Assembly: GCA_021292105.1 (NCBI GenBank)
Contig: CM037870.1
Span: 50,718,747-50,782,746, forward strand
Source of the DNA: Anadara kagoshimensis
Lineage: Eukaryota; Mollusca; Bivalvia; Arcoida; Arcidae
DNA: 64,000 nucleotides
Direction of reading: 5' to 3'
Part shown: piece by piece, positions 34,036 through 44,913 of the stretch
Layout of the letters: every line of letters begins with the position of its first letter
How positions within the stretch are numbered: the stretch's first letter is position 1
The notes under the pieces: generated by a model
Databases searched by the model: none
What the model saw: only the letters and a program-made list of their open reading frames with translations
What the model was told of the DNA's origin: nothing
Program-made: the position numbers and the translations under genes

Positions 34036-34552
34036 GTACTTGTTATTACAGATTTAATGTTCTCCTGACTGGTTTTAGCAACAAAAAACTATTCAAACAG
34101 CAATAGTGTACATATCAATTTTCTTTTTTGTTTAAAACTTTACGGATTATGTAATAAAAATTAATAAGTACCAAGGTGCATAATTCGAGATGTCGAGTTC
34201 CAACTTCATATACTTAAGAATTGACTGTCATTTTTCCTGGTTCATCAAGTAATGAACCAGATTTTAAAACTAGCAAATTTGATGAACCGCGAAGCAGGGG
34301 GGGGGTTGGTTCCGGGGGTCCTCCCCCGGAAATTTTGAAATATTTAATTGAAAACACGCAATTCGGAATGTTTCAATGTCTATATTACACATTGTATGCC
34401 GTAAAAACTTTATACTGAAATCGTTAATTGAAAGAGAAATTTTGACTTCATTTCATTAGATTGCTGTCAAATTAAATTTTTATAGCAGGATGTTTCTCTG
34501 ATTTGTGTTTTTGAAAACTCTTAGTGCCTCGTCATAGTCTATGGTAAATGCG

Positions 34553-34790
34553 GTAGCTTAGGTGGTTCAGTGCTCATTTCGTATGTGGAAGGTCGGGGTT
34601 CGAATACTAACCAGGCAGACCAAAGACTTGAAAAGTGGTCTTCAGCAATTAGAAATGAAAGTCACAGATCCTTTGGGTGAGATCTCTGAGAAAGTCGATG
34701 CCCTTGGCATGGTAGGCGTGACACGCTAAAACACTCACTGCACATTGTCCTAGACGCACTAGAAACTTAATTAAATTTATTTAAATAATT
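34553..34790 (+). mobile_element. Degenerate tRNA-derived SINE
   Basis: GGTAGCTTAGGTGGTTCAGT and GGGGTTCGAATAC correspond to the A and B boxes. The body keeps CACTCACTGCACATTGTCC, as in the SINE at 28665-28995. The tail is lost. Confidence 0.65.
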
Positions 34791-35693
34791 CTTAATACAT
34801 TCATATCTTTGTCAAAAAATGTGTAGGCACGTGCCTTTTGGCCTTAAGGCAGCTACGTCCCTGGAGGACGATAACAACTAAAAGCGATTATAACAGACTG
34901 AGCAAAGTAAGATAAGCAATCATGATAATGTAACTATTTCTATTTTCATTAAACATTTTGTTTTTCACTATTTATAGCATACTTACAAAATTTAATATGG
35001 ATTGTATATACCTCAACTTATGCCAAAAAATAAATTTAAAAAATTAAAAAATATATTTATTTTTAAATAATATCAAAATAGTTAAACTTTTATATCATAC
35101 GTTTACGGTATTCAATTTTGATGAATCATATATTTTTTCTAAACCCCTTTCGCTTTTAAAGCGTTAAACGTTCAGCACTAATATGATCTGTAAATCTCGC
35201 TAAGTGATGAGCGCCAATTGGCGCATCCAGAAAATGCGCCAAAAAACGCCACGAAACGAAAAATATTATTTGTAGATTTCGGCAAGTGACCAGTGTGATT
35301 ATCCGATTTTAAGGTAAAGATAATACACTGCGTTTAATTAATTACGTAACGCAACCATTTTCAGACGTAACAGGCGGTAACATTTTCTCTGACGTCAAAT
35401 TCTGGAATAAATATATTCATTTCGTATATAACATTTTAAGCAAGACTTACAAACCATATCATCCATTACGGAAACGTTTGTCTAATGTTCAGTGTGCGAG
35501 AAAACTTGAAACTGGTCTCACAGAAGTCATCACGAGCAACAAACTAGATAAATGGCGCCAACTTACGTAGGGAACGTGTGTGCCTTTTGCAAATCCCGCT
35601 GCCTGTTAAACTAACGCAAATAAACTGAATGTTCTGTTCTGTTAAAGTCAGTTATTTTTCAAGACGTTATAGACAATTTTATAATGTCTTATA

Positions 35694-35841
35694 TTAGTAC
35701 AGACAGAAACAGTACTGTGGGTAACTTATTGGTACAAATCTAACTTTAGGTTCTTTGGCCAATGCGGGGTCTTTTATCAGTATCCACGTGTACCAGGTGT
35801 CGGCAGTAGTACAGCTTCCGGTAACACAATTCGAACCTTCT
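35694..35841 (-). CDS. Exon 3 of the cystine-knot-like ligand
   Basis: Acceptor TATTTGTTACAG in phase 2. It reads KEGSNCVTGSCTTADTWYTW, then VRFVPISYPQYCFCLY and a stop. It carries four of the mature Cys, including the terminal CxC. Confidence 0.6.
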
Positions 35842-38800
35842 CTGTAACAAATACAATATTAACACTATAGTTAGTTCTAAAACCATGAATATCAATGTGT
35901 CTAGGAGAATAATGAAACATGTATTTTGAAACAGTGTCAAATAAACGTAACGATCTGGGAGATTTTAAATCAAACCATGCACAAATTGCCATTTTATCAT
36001 GTTCACGACCTGTCAAAAATCCTTGTCCAACTATATAGCATTACTTACATTGTGTTTTATCAAATATCAGGTTTATTTCTGAATTCATGCCATTCGTTAG
36101 TATATATCCGTAGTATTTGCTGTTGCTCAGAACATGTTATGTATCGTTTCATTGCACAACTAGCCAGAGCTTGCAATAACGAGCGTTGTCCTTCAGAATG
36201 ATGATTTGACCAATTTAGCGAAGAAAAGTTAAAAGACAGTTAGGAGAAAATTATAGTATTTTATACTTCATGTAAGAAAATAAATACCGAGAGTTCCAGT
36301 CATTCATGTTTGATTTATTTTGGTAGAATGGCCCTAACTGATTGCCTTTCGTCAATCATGTGCTGTTACATGGTCTATGTTTATAGTACATTTATCTTAT
36401 CTTGCCTTATTTATTCATCGTTTTTTATTGGCTATAGCCATGTTTTTCAACTACATGTACAAATGATCTCATTCCATTTTTACTACCAGTTTCCCGACAC
36501 ATGCTCTACATTCGACAAGGTGGGATCCACAGTACTAGTTAACTGTAATTAAAAGGCTAACGTCACCGTCACATCTATTAACCCCAAAATATGAACTTAC
36601 TTGCAAACTCCCTGAATAACGATCTGCCATCCACCCTCAGGATGATAAACATCATATATAACTGATTCATAGGACACTGTTAACGGAACAATAGAATCCC
36701 AAACTCTGAAATGAAACAAACTATTGGTAGAAATACTTGTATGATTTCGTATTTATAACCTATAACTTTAAAAGAAACATTGTTTATATATTGCATATTG
36801 TTTTTTGGTGTATTTGTGATCTGTTTGTGAATTTCCTGATTACAAATATAATGTCGTTTGTGGTTTAGAACTCAAATACTGCTTTCTTAAAAAAATTCAT
36901 CATCTGAAGTCTTCACGCTGTTATTATCTTCCGCAATTTGAAGATGGGGGATATTAAATTTGAACTTCCGGTCCGTCCGGACACTTCTTGTCCGGAGTCT
37001 CCATTATTATGAAGCGCTGTCTTACGAAACTTGGTGCAAACATTAGCACTGATAGTACACTCACAGGTCAAAAGTGTTTCCGCACAATGGCCGCCGTTGT
37101 TTTTTCTTAAAACAACATTTCAAAACTGCTAAGTTGAATATCAGGGAAATAAGAAAACTATGACGATTTCTTACCTCAGTATTTGGAATGGCTCCATTTG
37201 CCCTGAATACTTGACGGATTCTGTTTGGAATAGAGGCATACAATGATCGGATATAAGTTAAACTGATGGAGGCCCAGATTTCAGTAGCAGCATCAATCAG
37301 TTGTTGTCTGTTCCTAATGGTGTGCGCTCTTCTCTGCAGCCTGATTTTCATATACCTCCAAACATTTTCTATTATATTTATGTCTGGACTTTGCGCAGGC
37401 CATAACATTGTAGGTATAGAGTTTGTCTCTTTGAAATGCATAGTATGCCGAGAATGGTGGGGTGACATTGTCATCTTGGAATATCCAGTGGCGGTTTTCA
37501 AAAACTTTAGCAACAACTGGCCACAGAATTTCGTCCAAGATAGTAGTATACTTTTCTGAGTTAATGTTGCCATCTACTGCTACCAAAGTCCCAACACCAT
37601 CGTAGGTGATACACCCCCAAAACATTGTACACTTGTAACTACCTGGGGGGTTCCATAAGTGCTGCTTTCACCAAGACAGTATGATGACCACTTTTCACAT
37701 TCTTTGCGCCACACATGACACTTACCACTCTTGCCCAATACAATCTGAGTCTCGTCTGAAAATATAAGTCTATTCCAGTAGCTATTGACAGTTTTATGAA
37801 GCTGAGACCGACACCATGCCCTCCTCCTGAAACGGTTAGTCCTCGATATAATAATTTTCTTTTTTACTATCCTTCTTTCGTATCCATAAAATGCCAAGCG
37901 TCTTTTTACGGTTGATTCACTTAATTTTACTGGTGTTGATTCATTATAAGTGTTTGTAATTTCCTTTAAAGTTTTCCTCCGATTTGTTTTCACTACACGT
38001 AAAATCTGCCTGTCATTGTATTTTGTTGGCCTTCCACTTCTACTTTCGTTTTCAACGTAACCTCTTTGTCCGTACCGTTTTAGAAATTTGTGGACTGTAG
38101 AAGGATTAATTTTCAAGATCTCAGCAATCTTTCGCCCACTGAAACCATCCTCGCTTAAAGTTAAAATAGTTTGTTTCGTCTCGACTGACAGATGTTTCCT
38201 GCGCTCAGCCATTGTTGCTAGCAGACGACATATAAACAAAAGAGAGATAACTCTAACAAAATTTTATAACCGGTGATCGCGGAAAAACCATCCGTTATAA
38301 CCCTGAAAATTTTGCACGCTTCCGTTCGATATTAAAAGAACACTAGTGAAAAGTCAGATGTGAATCGGGTGCGGAATTTTTTGGCGGCCATTGTGCGGAA
38401 ACACTTTTGACCTGTGAGTGTAGATGTACATATCAGCATTTTTCGGGGGGGGGGGGGGGGGGGGGTGTTATGGTCCTTAGAACGTAAGCGCAAATGACAA
38501 AAAGTACCTTCTGGTGGGGGATCCTAATTACCGAGTTTATTTACATAAAAATGAGAGAAAGGTTACTCACGTTTCACAACAATATGTACACGTTCCTGTG
38601 GATCTTCGTTGTCGTAAGAGTTTTCCTAGTGATGGTTGTGTTGAACAGTTAGTTGCAGTAGCATAATTTTATCGTCAGTACTATGAACCAGACAACTGGT
38701 TAAAATTTTACCGGTTTTCATTTCACTAGGATCAAATTGCTCCGCATTGTAATGAAACATTCCATCTAACGCCCGGCTTACATCTGGGTGATTATATAAA

Positions 38801-38892
38801 ACTGTGCTGTCACCGTCGGGACAATCACTTGACATCATTACAACGCATGGAATAACTAATATAAATATCACTATAAATGATATAATTGCCAT
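35694..38892 (-). CDS. Secreted cysteine-rich ligand precursor, Spatzle-like cystine-knot pattern (3 exons)
   Basis: Exons are 38571-38892, 36601-36705 and 35694-35841. The N-terminus is a signal peptide (MAIISFIVIFILVIPCVV). The prodomain ends at a furin-type site (LRQRRS), after which the mature part reads TCTYCCETVW, GGWQIVIQGVCKEGSNC and VRFVPISYPQYCFC. The GxW...VxxxxC......C spacing and the final CxC after an F..P stretch resemble Spatzle-type cystine knots. IL-17-like is less likely. Phases of exons 1-2 (2) and 2-3 (2) agree. In exon 1 the signal-peptide frame and the furin-site frame differ by one base at GATAAAATTATG. One A more or fewer there would explain it, so this is either a real frameshift or an assembly error. 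Tc1 lies in intron 1. Confidence 0.55.
36601..36705 (-). CDS. Exon 2 of the cystine-knot-like ligand
   Basis: Acceptor TTTCATTTCAG and donor GTAAGTTCA, phase 2 at both ends. It reads VWDSIVPLTVSYESVIYDVY, then HPEGGWQIVIQGVC. Confidence 0.62.
37058..38420 (-). mobile_element. Tc1-type element with perfect 38-bp inverted repeats
   Basis: Both ends read CACTCACAGGTCAAAAGTGT continuing to GGCCGCC, identical over 38 bases. TA flanks at 37056-37057 and 38421-38422. At 1363 bp it is close to typical Tc1 size. It interrupts another repeat whose halves flank it. Identical ends suggest a fairly recent insertion. Confidence 0.95.
37130..38212 (-). pseudogene. Tc1 transposase, frame-broken
   Basis: It starts MAERRKHLSVETKQ with two HTH units (GRKIAEILKINPSTVHKFL, then a GRPTKYNDRQI linker). 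The DDE blocks are present: FSDETQI, IFQDDN and SPDINIIENVW (DD34E type). They lie in three frames, with shifts just before the FWGCI block (near 37600) and between the second Asp and the SPDINIIENVW block. The reading is therefore interrupted at least twice, although the ends are perfect. Mobilisation in trans is possible in principle. Confidence 0.9.
38445..38465. repeat. G homopolymer
   Basis: A run of about 21 G just outside the Tc1 element. Confidence 0.9.
38571..38892 (-). CDS. Exon 1 of the cystine-knot-like ligand
   Basis: Begins MAIISFIVIF; donor GTGAGTAAC in phase 2. An acceptor-like TTTTTGCAG just upstream of the ATG suggests a preceding untranslated exon. The frame discontinuity noted for the whole gene lies in this exon. 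Confidence 0.55.
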
Positions 38893-40003
38893 TGTATATA
38901 TCTGCAAAAAGACAATAAAAACGTTTTAAGACGGTATGGTTGTGATCTTAACCTACTTTTGAATGCATAAAAATTCAAAAGTAGCATATAACATAACTAT
39001 GGTAAAATAGTTAACATGACATGATACTCAGTGCCCATATATGTGCTCATTATGTTTTCAATATCAATTGTCTTTTAACAAACTTAAGTAAACCCACTCG
39101 TTCTCACATTCAAATAATAGTATGACAATCGCATTCAACTGTAATCGCCCTGTCGGACTGCAAATTTCACTTGTTCCTTTAATTATTGCAGCGTACAGTT
39201 CACCATACCAAAATGTTTACAAGAGCTTGAAGATTTAGAGCACGTGCCGTATAATATTTGTTTTGTTCTTATTTATATATTTTAACTGACAATGCTAGTG
39301 ACGTCTAGTTACCTGCAATGGAATGTACTTATATTGAAGATTACAAGGTTATCGACTAGATGGACAATCACCAATAAAACGGGACATGACAAGCTGTTGG
39401 TTGAATTGCGAGTCTGGTGTACAAAGTATTTTAGACAGTTATTGCCTTTGCTGAGTTCACGGAAAAAATGTTTGTGCCTGGTAATACTTATCCAATGAAG
39501 AACATTTACGGTCCAGTCATTGATGTTTAAGAACCCCTTAACCTTAAGTAAGCAACGAGGTTGTCACATCTCCATTTAAAAAAAGGATATCGAAATATAA
39601 AAAAAATGCCTCACCTGACTTCCGTTCATAAATTTCATTCTCGAAACACAAGAACGGTCAGTGTCTATTTCCAAGTCTTTGTCAAGCTTGGGTTCCATTT
39701 CCATTTACAACTCCCAACAGGGCCTCCGCGATTAAAATGTTTTCCTTAATTAATTCCTATTGCCTTCAATACACACGTTTAACTTTTTCCACAATCAAAT
39801 TGTGTTCATGTTAAATTGCTGTTTAGATGCATTCATAACTTTTAAACTGTGAGGAAAATCCCTTGAAATTTTAAAAGTCAAGCGTTTGATTAACCATGAT
39901 AACATTGTCTCAGTTTAATTCTGTTATTTGATTGGAATACAAGACGACAAACAATTTTAATGCAACGATGTGTTAAGAATCCTATCTACATGTTTGTACA
40001 GTA

Positions 40004-40208
40004 CAGGCCTGTCTACAATTTAACACTGAGCTAACGACTTCTGCTGAGTGACTTAGATATGGATAGCTAGTGCCATAAAAGCTATCGAGATCTCGAGATA
40101 GATAACAGATGCCGCAAAGCTGTCGAGATAAGTCTAATAAAGAACCGAGATGAGCTGTCAATTCTATATCAATTCTTTAGCTTAGTGTTAAACTGTTGGC
40201 AGGCCTGT
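40004..40208. mobile_element. MITE with CAGGCCTG ends
   Basis: Left end CAGGCCTGTCTACAATTTAA, then CACTGAGCTAA. The right end, inverted, reads CAGGCCTGCCAACAGTTTAA, then CACTAAGCTAA. No coding content. Related to 33848-34035. Confidence 0.8.
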
Positions 40209-40507
40209 GCTGTAAGTTTTAAATTAGGACGGAACATTAATTATGTACCCGGATACTATGTGACTTCCTTATTTTGGTTAGGATCGTTTCCTGACACTCC
40301 AGGTCTGACCTAGAACAATATTAAGTTTACAAGTAGAAACAGAAGCTGAAGTTTAATTGATAAATCTTAGTTATCTTAATATTTAAATAGACGCGTTGTA
40401 AAAATGTCCCATGTAATTGCGTAACTAAAAGATAGCTTAAGTTACAATACTCTTAACACCTACATAAAAATACAAGAGTATAAAGTATTTGTAATTGTTA
40501 CAGTAGC

Positions 40508-40918
40508 TTCGAGGTACCTAGTCCAGGACTGAGTAACTCGAGGCTATCTTAGCAGTACCTAGTCCAGGGCTGAGTAACTCGAGGCTATCTTAGCAGTACC
40601 TAGTCCAGGACTGAGTAACTTGAGGCTATCTTAGCAGTACCTAGTCCAGGGCTGAGTAACTCGAGGCTATCTTAGCAGTACCTAGTCCAGGGCTGAGTAA
40701 CTCGAGGCTATCTTAGCAGTACCTAGTCCAGGTGAGTAACTCGAGGCTATCTTAGCAGTACCTAGTCCAGGGCTGAGTAACTCGAGGCTATCTTAGCAGT
40801 ACCTAGTCCAGGACTGAGTAACTCGAGGCTATCTTAGCAGTAACGAACACTTAATGTCTTTGTGTTATATAGGCATTAATGTTTGTAACTGCTAAGATGG
40901 CTTCAGTTACCCAGCCCA
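40508..40918. repeat. 41-bp minisatellite (8 copies) expanded from a MITE end
   Basis: The unit reads AGCAGTACCTAGTCCAGGGC, then TGAGTAACTCGAGGCTATCT. It is present about eight times. The last copy is the left inverted repeat of a MITE whose right end, CTAAGATGGCTTCAGTTACC, then CAGCCC, lies at 40880-40918. A single-copy relative of the same MITE is at 59985-60110. Confidence 0.88.
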
Positions 40919-41799
40919 GAATCGTCCACAACGCATGGGATACAAGAAACTAGTTTTCATGATTTTATTCTTTTTTGTGATATTAATGATATGAATAAGT
41001 TTTAGGTTTCATATTCATGCTCATACTTGAATTGATTATTGTATATATACATACAAAGAAGTCCTTAACATCACCAGGCGTATTTAAACGTACCCCTACA
41101 GCGTGGCCTGATCTGGATATCTCCTAGTTTCAAAGTAGTATGGTTCCATCTAATTATATATATATATAATAAACACGACGGTTTTGTATATATTCTTTGA
41201 ATAAATTTTGTCGATCCATACAATTGCAACGAATTGTGGTACGAAATTAATGATACCCCTATAACAATTATGTATAACTTTCATTTTCACTATATATGAA
41301 ATCCCACACGTTTATTTTGACGTTAATTCTGGAGTTTTTGACGTAAATTATTAGAAAACATTCAACACAAACGTTAGGAATACCTTGCATTTTGCTTTAC
41401 ACATACATGTATAAGTATTGCTTTAACTACTTTAAATTTGAACTTTCAAACTATTAAACTATATTTTAGTATGACAGTGTGAGTAATTTGGCATTTCTTG
41501 ACTTGGTCACATTAAAAAACGTAACTATTTCATATGCAAATGATAATTTAAACATTTAAAGATCTATTTTGGCGAAGGGTGAGTTTTAAAAAATCATTCT
41601 CAGAAAATGATTCATAAAATGTTCAGAAAATGCGTAATAACACACACCAAGAACTCACCACAACAAAATATTTAACGGAAATATAAAAATGCAGCAGATA
41701 AATAACAAATACTTGACAAAAACTGAATGAAACAGAAAGAAAAAATGGAACAAAATACGTGGTAAACAACGTTTTTGATTTAAATTATTACTAAACCGG

Positions 41800-41875
41800 C
41801 TTTAACTGCAGCACTAGACGGTCGTTTTGGTAATAAAATCCCCATCGATGGTGCTGTTTAAACAAATTATAAACA
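41800..41875 (-). repeat. Hammerhead-carrying repeat, decayed fragment
   Basis: The minus strand keeps stem I (CAGCACCA against TAGTGCTG) and GTC, but the core reads ATCGATG and AAAA. Confidence 0.5.
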
Positions 41876-42604
41876 AATAACAAATTTACTTACGGGTGTT
41901 TTAGACAGTTGATCTTGTAATTCTATCTAAATTCGCGTACCATAAGTTTGTCTGCACTGAGCGAAAGTTGGACTGATACTAATTTATATAGATCAAAAGA
42001 AACACAACTTTTCAAATTCTGAATTTTCTTTAATTTTTTGTCAAATGCAACATTTACCTAAGTTTATAAATTAAATTTTATCTGATATTACAGGTCATTG
42101 AACCTCAAAATGTCTACCCTGAAGGCTTTTTGCACCCATATTCAACGGTTGTTTCCGCTTCCGGTATGATTTTTATTTCTTTAACGTGACCCGTTCTAAA
42201 TTAACCCTTGCCCTTAAACTATATTTGATTTTTAAAACAAAAATTGGGTCAAAATGCTTTATTTTATGAAAGATATTCCAAGTAGAGTGTGAAATTTGAG
42301 AGTGGGTGAATATGACGTCATTTCTTAGTTAGAATGTACGGTTTCCGTGTCCCAGCTGTTCCGGAATGGCTAATACCGGGATTATGATATAACGAATCAG
42401 GATTTTAAGAAATAGATTATTGGTTAAAATTAGTTTTGTTTCGCAAAACGTTATGAAAAATAATCTATACATCTATAGAAACTTTGTTGATCACCATCTT
42501 CTCGTAGTGGGAAAATCTTATGACTCAATTTTTCTAATGTCAACTTTACTATTTTTTTCAGCAAAATATCTGCTGCTTATCCTGCTTATGGTGTGTTTGT
42601 TTTA

Positions 42605-42925
42605 CAATAATACGTTATGGTAGAAACTGTTCCCACTAAGGGAATTTTTACAGTGACGCAAACTGTCAATTGTTGACACAGGAATATTGCAAGCCGAGGA
42701 TTATCAAGTCCTTCAAAAAGTTTTAATGGCCGTCATCACAATATTGTTGATAAGCATGATATCCATGTATTTAAAATAACCATGGATATACCTGACATCC
42801 CATAGTTCCATGTTTCTTTTATTCTCAATTTCATTTCACACGTGTTAGGTGTGGCTAGCTAAACAGGAGATGCTTACCGTTTGGAGCACTCGGTCTCACT
42901 TCCCTAGTGGAAGTTCACGTATGCT
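42605..42925 (-). repeat. Dispersed repeat family A, reversed copy
   Basis: It runs from GACACAGGAATATTGCAAGC through CCCATAGTTCCATGTTTC to GTGGCTAGCTAAACAGGAG, TTGGAGCACTCGGTCTCAC and GTGGAAGTTCACG. This is one of the best preserved copies. Confidence 0.6.
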
Positions 42926-43254
42926 TATAAATTTATGATATATAACATTATGTTTATTATATTTTCGGTTCAGGTAAGGGGTGTGCGTCTAGTTGCTAAA
43001 TATGATATAATCCAAAGAACAAAAAAAAACGTTCAAATGATGAAAATACACAATGCGGACATATTGAAATTAATTTGTAAAATTAACTCTGAAAAAAACT
43101 AGACAAAATGGTTTGTGGTGTGGTTTAATATTTTATGTGACTAAAACATTGACCATTTGAAGTGGAGAGCAATAGCGCGTTTTTGACCCGGACAATGTTA
43201 TTTCACTAATAACGAGGCGGGTGTCAGTGCAGATTTTTTTAATTCCACAAGAAA

Positions 43255-43455
43255 CTAGGCTATGCTTTATCCTTCCAAGTACTGCCTTAGGTTTAGTAAA
43301 ATATATTGTTGTCCTTCTGTTTTTCTCATTTCAACAGATTAAAAATATTTGGATGTCTACTATTTTGGTCTGAGCACTGCTGACGAGGCAGTTTATTTTG
43401 AAACGCTCGTTAAATGTTGTAAAATTAAAACAGGTTTAGTAATAATCATATCTAT
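43255..43455 (+). ncRNA. Hammerhead motif in plus-strand repeat copy
   Basis: At 43372-43418, GAGCACTG is followed by CTGACGA, a stem II region, GAAA, CGCTCG and TT. Core position 7 is C instead of T, a position known to tolerate change. Stem II and the 3' stem I strand are weak, so activity is doubtful. The upstream CCTTAGGTTTAGTAAAATAT block matches the other copies. Confidence 0.5.
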
Positions 43456-43988
43456 TTGCCTACCAACATGTTCCAGTTAATGCTTAAATAGATACGTTTG
43501 TGTTAAATTCAGTAAATAAATATTCATTCACAACATTGTATGTTTGATGAAGTTACATGTAGCTCAATCAATCTTTAAAATTTGATTTGAACACGTTTGC
43601 AATTTGTATGTTGCCAGTCTCTCGAAAAAATCACCGTTACAATCTACAACAACCATTTCTATTTACAAGATATGAACTAAACTTGCTAAGTGATTATTGG
43701 TATTCACTGTGTTCAATTTTCGAGGTTTTAAGAAAAATGTCATTTTGTAGGGTTGTAAATTCGTGGTTTGGGGTTTCAATATAACGTAACTTTGTAATAT
43801 GTACTATATCGCCGACATGCAAATGTCAACGAAAATTGATGATTTTTACAGTAATATTTTAAAATAATGTAAAATGGATAACAACCCAGTCGAATTTTAC
43901 ATAAACATTTATTTTATTTACAAAAATTACGTCCATATACGAAATGTGAAATGATACTAATAACGAGATGTTGTAGATAGCGCTGATT

Positions 43989-44167
43989 CTATGTCCGTCC
44001 TTGTCTAGATCTTGATCGTTTGTCCGTTTTAGCAGATCCTATTTTACCAGGTTTTGGTTTATCAACAATTTTTACTTCTTTTTGCACCTCACGTGACCGG
44101 CGTGTATTTGATTTTGCTCTCCTGCTGTGTGGACGAATTGCCGAACCACCTTTGGCTGATAAACATG
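43989..44167 (-). CDS. CXorf65: Exon 5 of the CXorf65-like gene
   Basis: Acceptor TATTATTTTGCAG. It encodes a basic tail, CLSAKGGSAIRPHSRRAK to the end SRSRQGRT, then TAG. AATAAA signals lie about 75 bases downstream at 43908-43918 (minus strand). Confidence 0.8.
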
Positions 44168-44474
44168 CTGCAAAATAATAACACCGGTGGTGAAAACAAT
44201 TTCATTATTTTATAAACAAAAAGAAATGCAATTATTCATATTGCGCACAAACAGCATAGACAGAGAATTTTGAAACATTACTTAATGAATGAAAATGACA
44301 AATGGAAGTTTTTTTACATTTTTAATTTTTAAAATCCACTTCAGCAATTAATTTTAACAATACATAACATTTGAAGGTCTCTATAATAGTATTACAGCCA
44401 TACGTCTGGATTTTTACCCCAATACCCTTCCAAAGTGGGGAATTTTATACAGAGTGGTGCACGTGTCAATATTT

Positions 44475-44512
<38 letters not shown>

Positions 44513-44861
44513 CTTGTTCTTGTCTTGTCTTGTTTGGTTGTTTTATCACTGCCTTGTATAATGTAATGTACTTGGTCGCGTTGGATGGTGTCAAGTACAT
44601 GTACATGTTTTTCAATATGCGGGTTTCTTCTTTTTTTTTGTTAGGCTTTTTTATCACTGATTTGTATTGTGTGTCATGTTATTTGTTGTGTTGACTGTTT
44701 CCATGTTTTTGTCAGTTGCATATACTTTTCATCTATTTAGATTATCAACTACCAAATGCACTGTACAAAATACAAAGTTCCTCGGCTAAATTATATGCTC
44801 ATTTCATATTATAATATATTTTTATTTTCTGACCAATATATTAAATATTTTAAACGCGCGC

Positions 44862-44913
<52 letters not shown>

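Larger units (their letters stand above)
31843..35693. other. Intergenic stretch between the lectin gene and the cystine-knot-like gene
   Basis: Mostly repeats: reversed family A copies (32130-32410, 33135-33290), a SINE fragment near 32608-32702, a minisatellite, a MITE, a degenerate SINE, and a repeat fragment at 34220-34350 with GGGTCCTCCCCCGGAAATTT. One weak plus-strand exon candidate is listed separately. From 34880 to 35690 I see nothing recognisable. Confidence 0.6.
38893..43988. other. Intergenic stretch with repeats
   Basis: Contains MITEs, a 41-bp minisatellite, hammerhead-carrying repeat copies and a reversed family A copy, listed separately. From 38990 to 40000 and from 40920 to 41790 I see no gene or recognisable element on either strand. 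Confidence 0.6.

Noticed and set aside
37266-37559. Plus-strand 97-codon frame
   Set aside because: Antisense to the Tc1 transposase.
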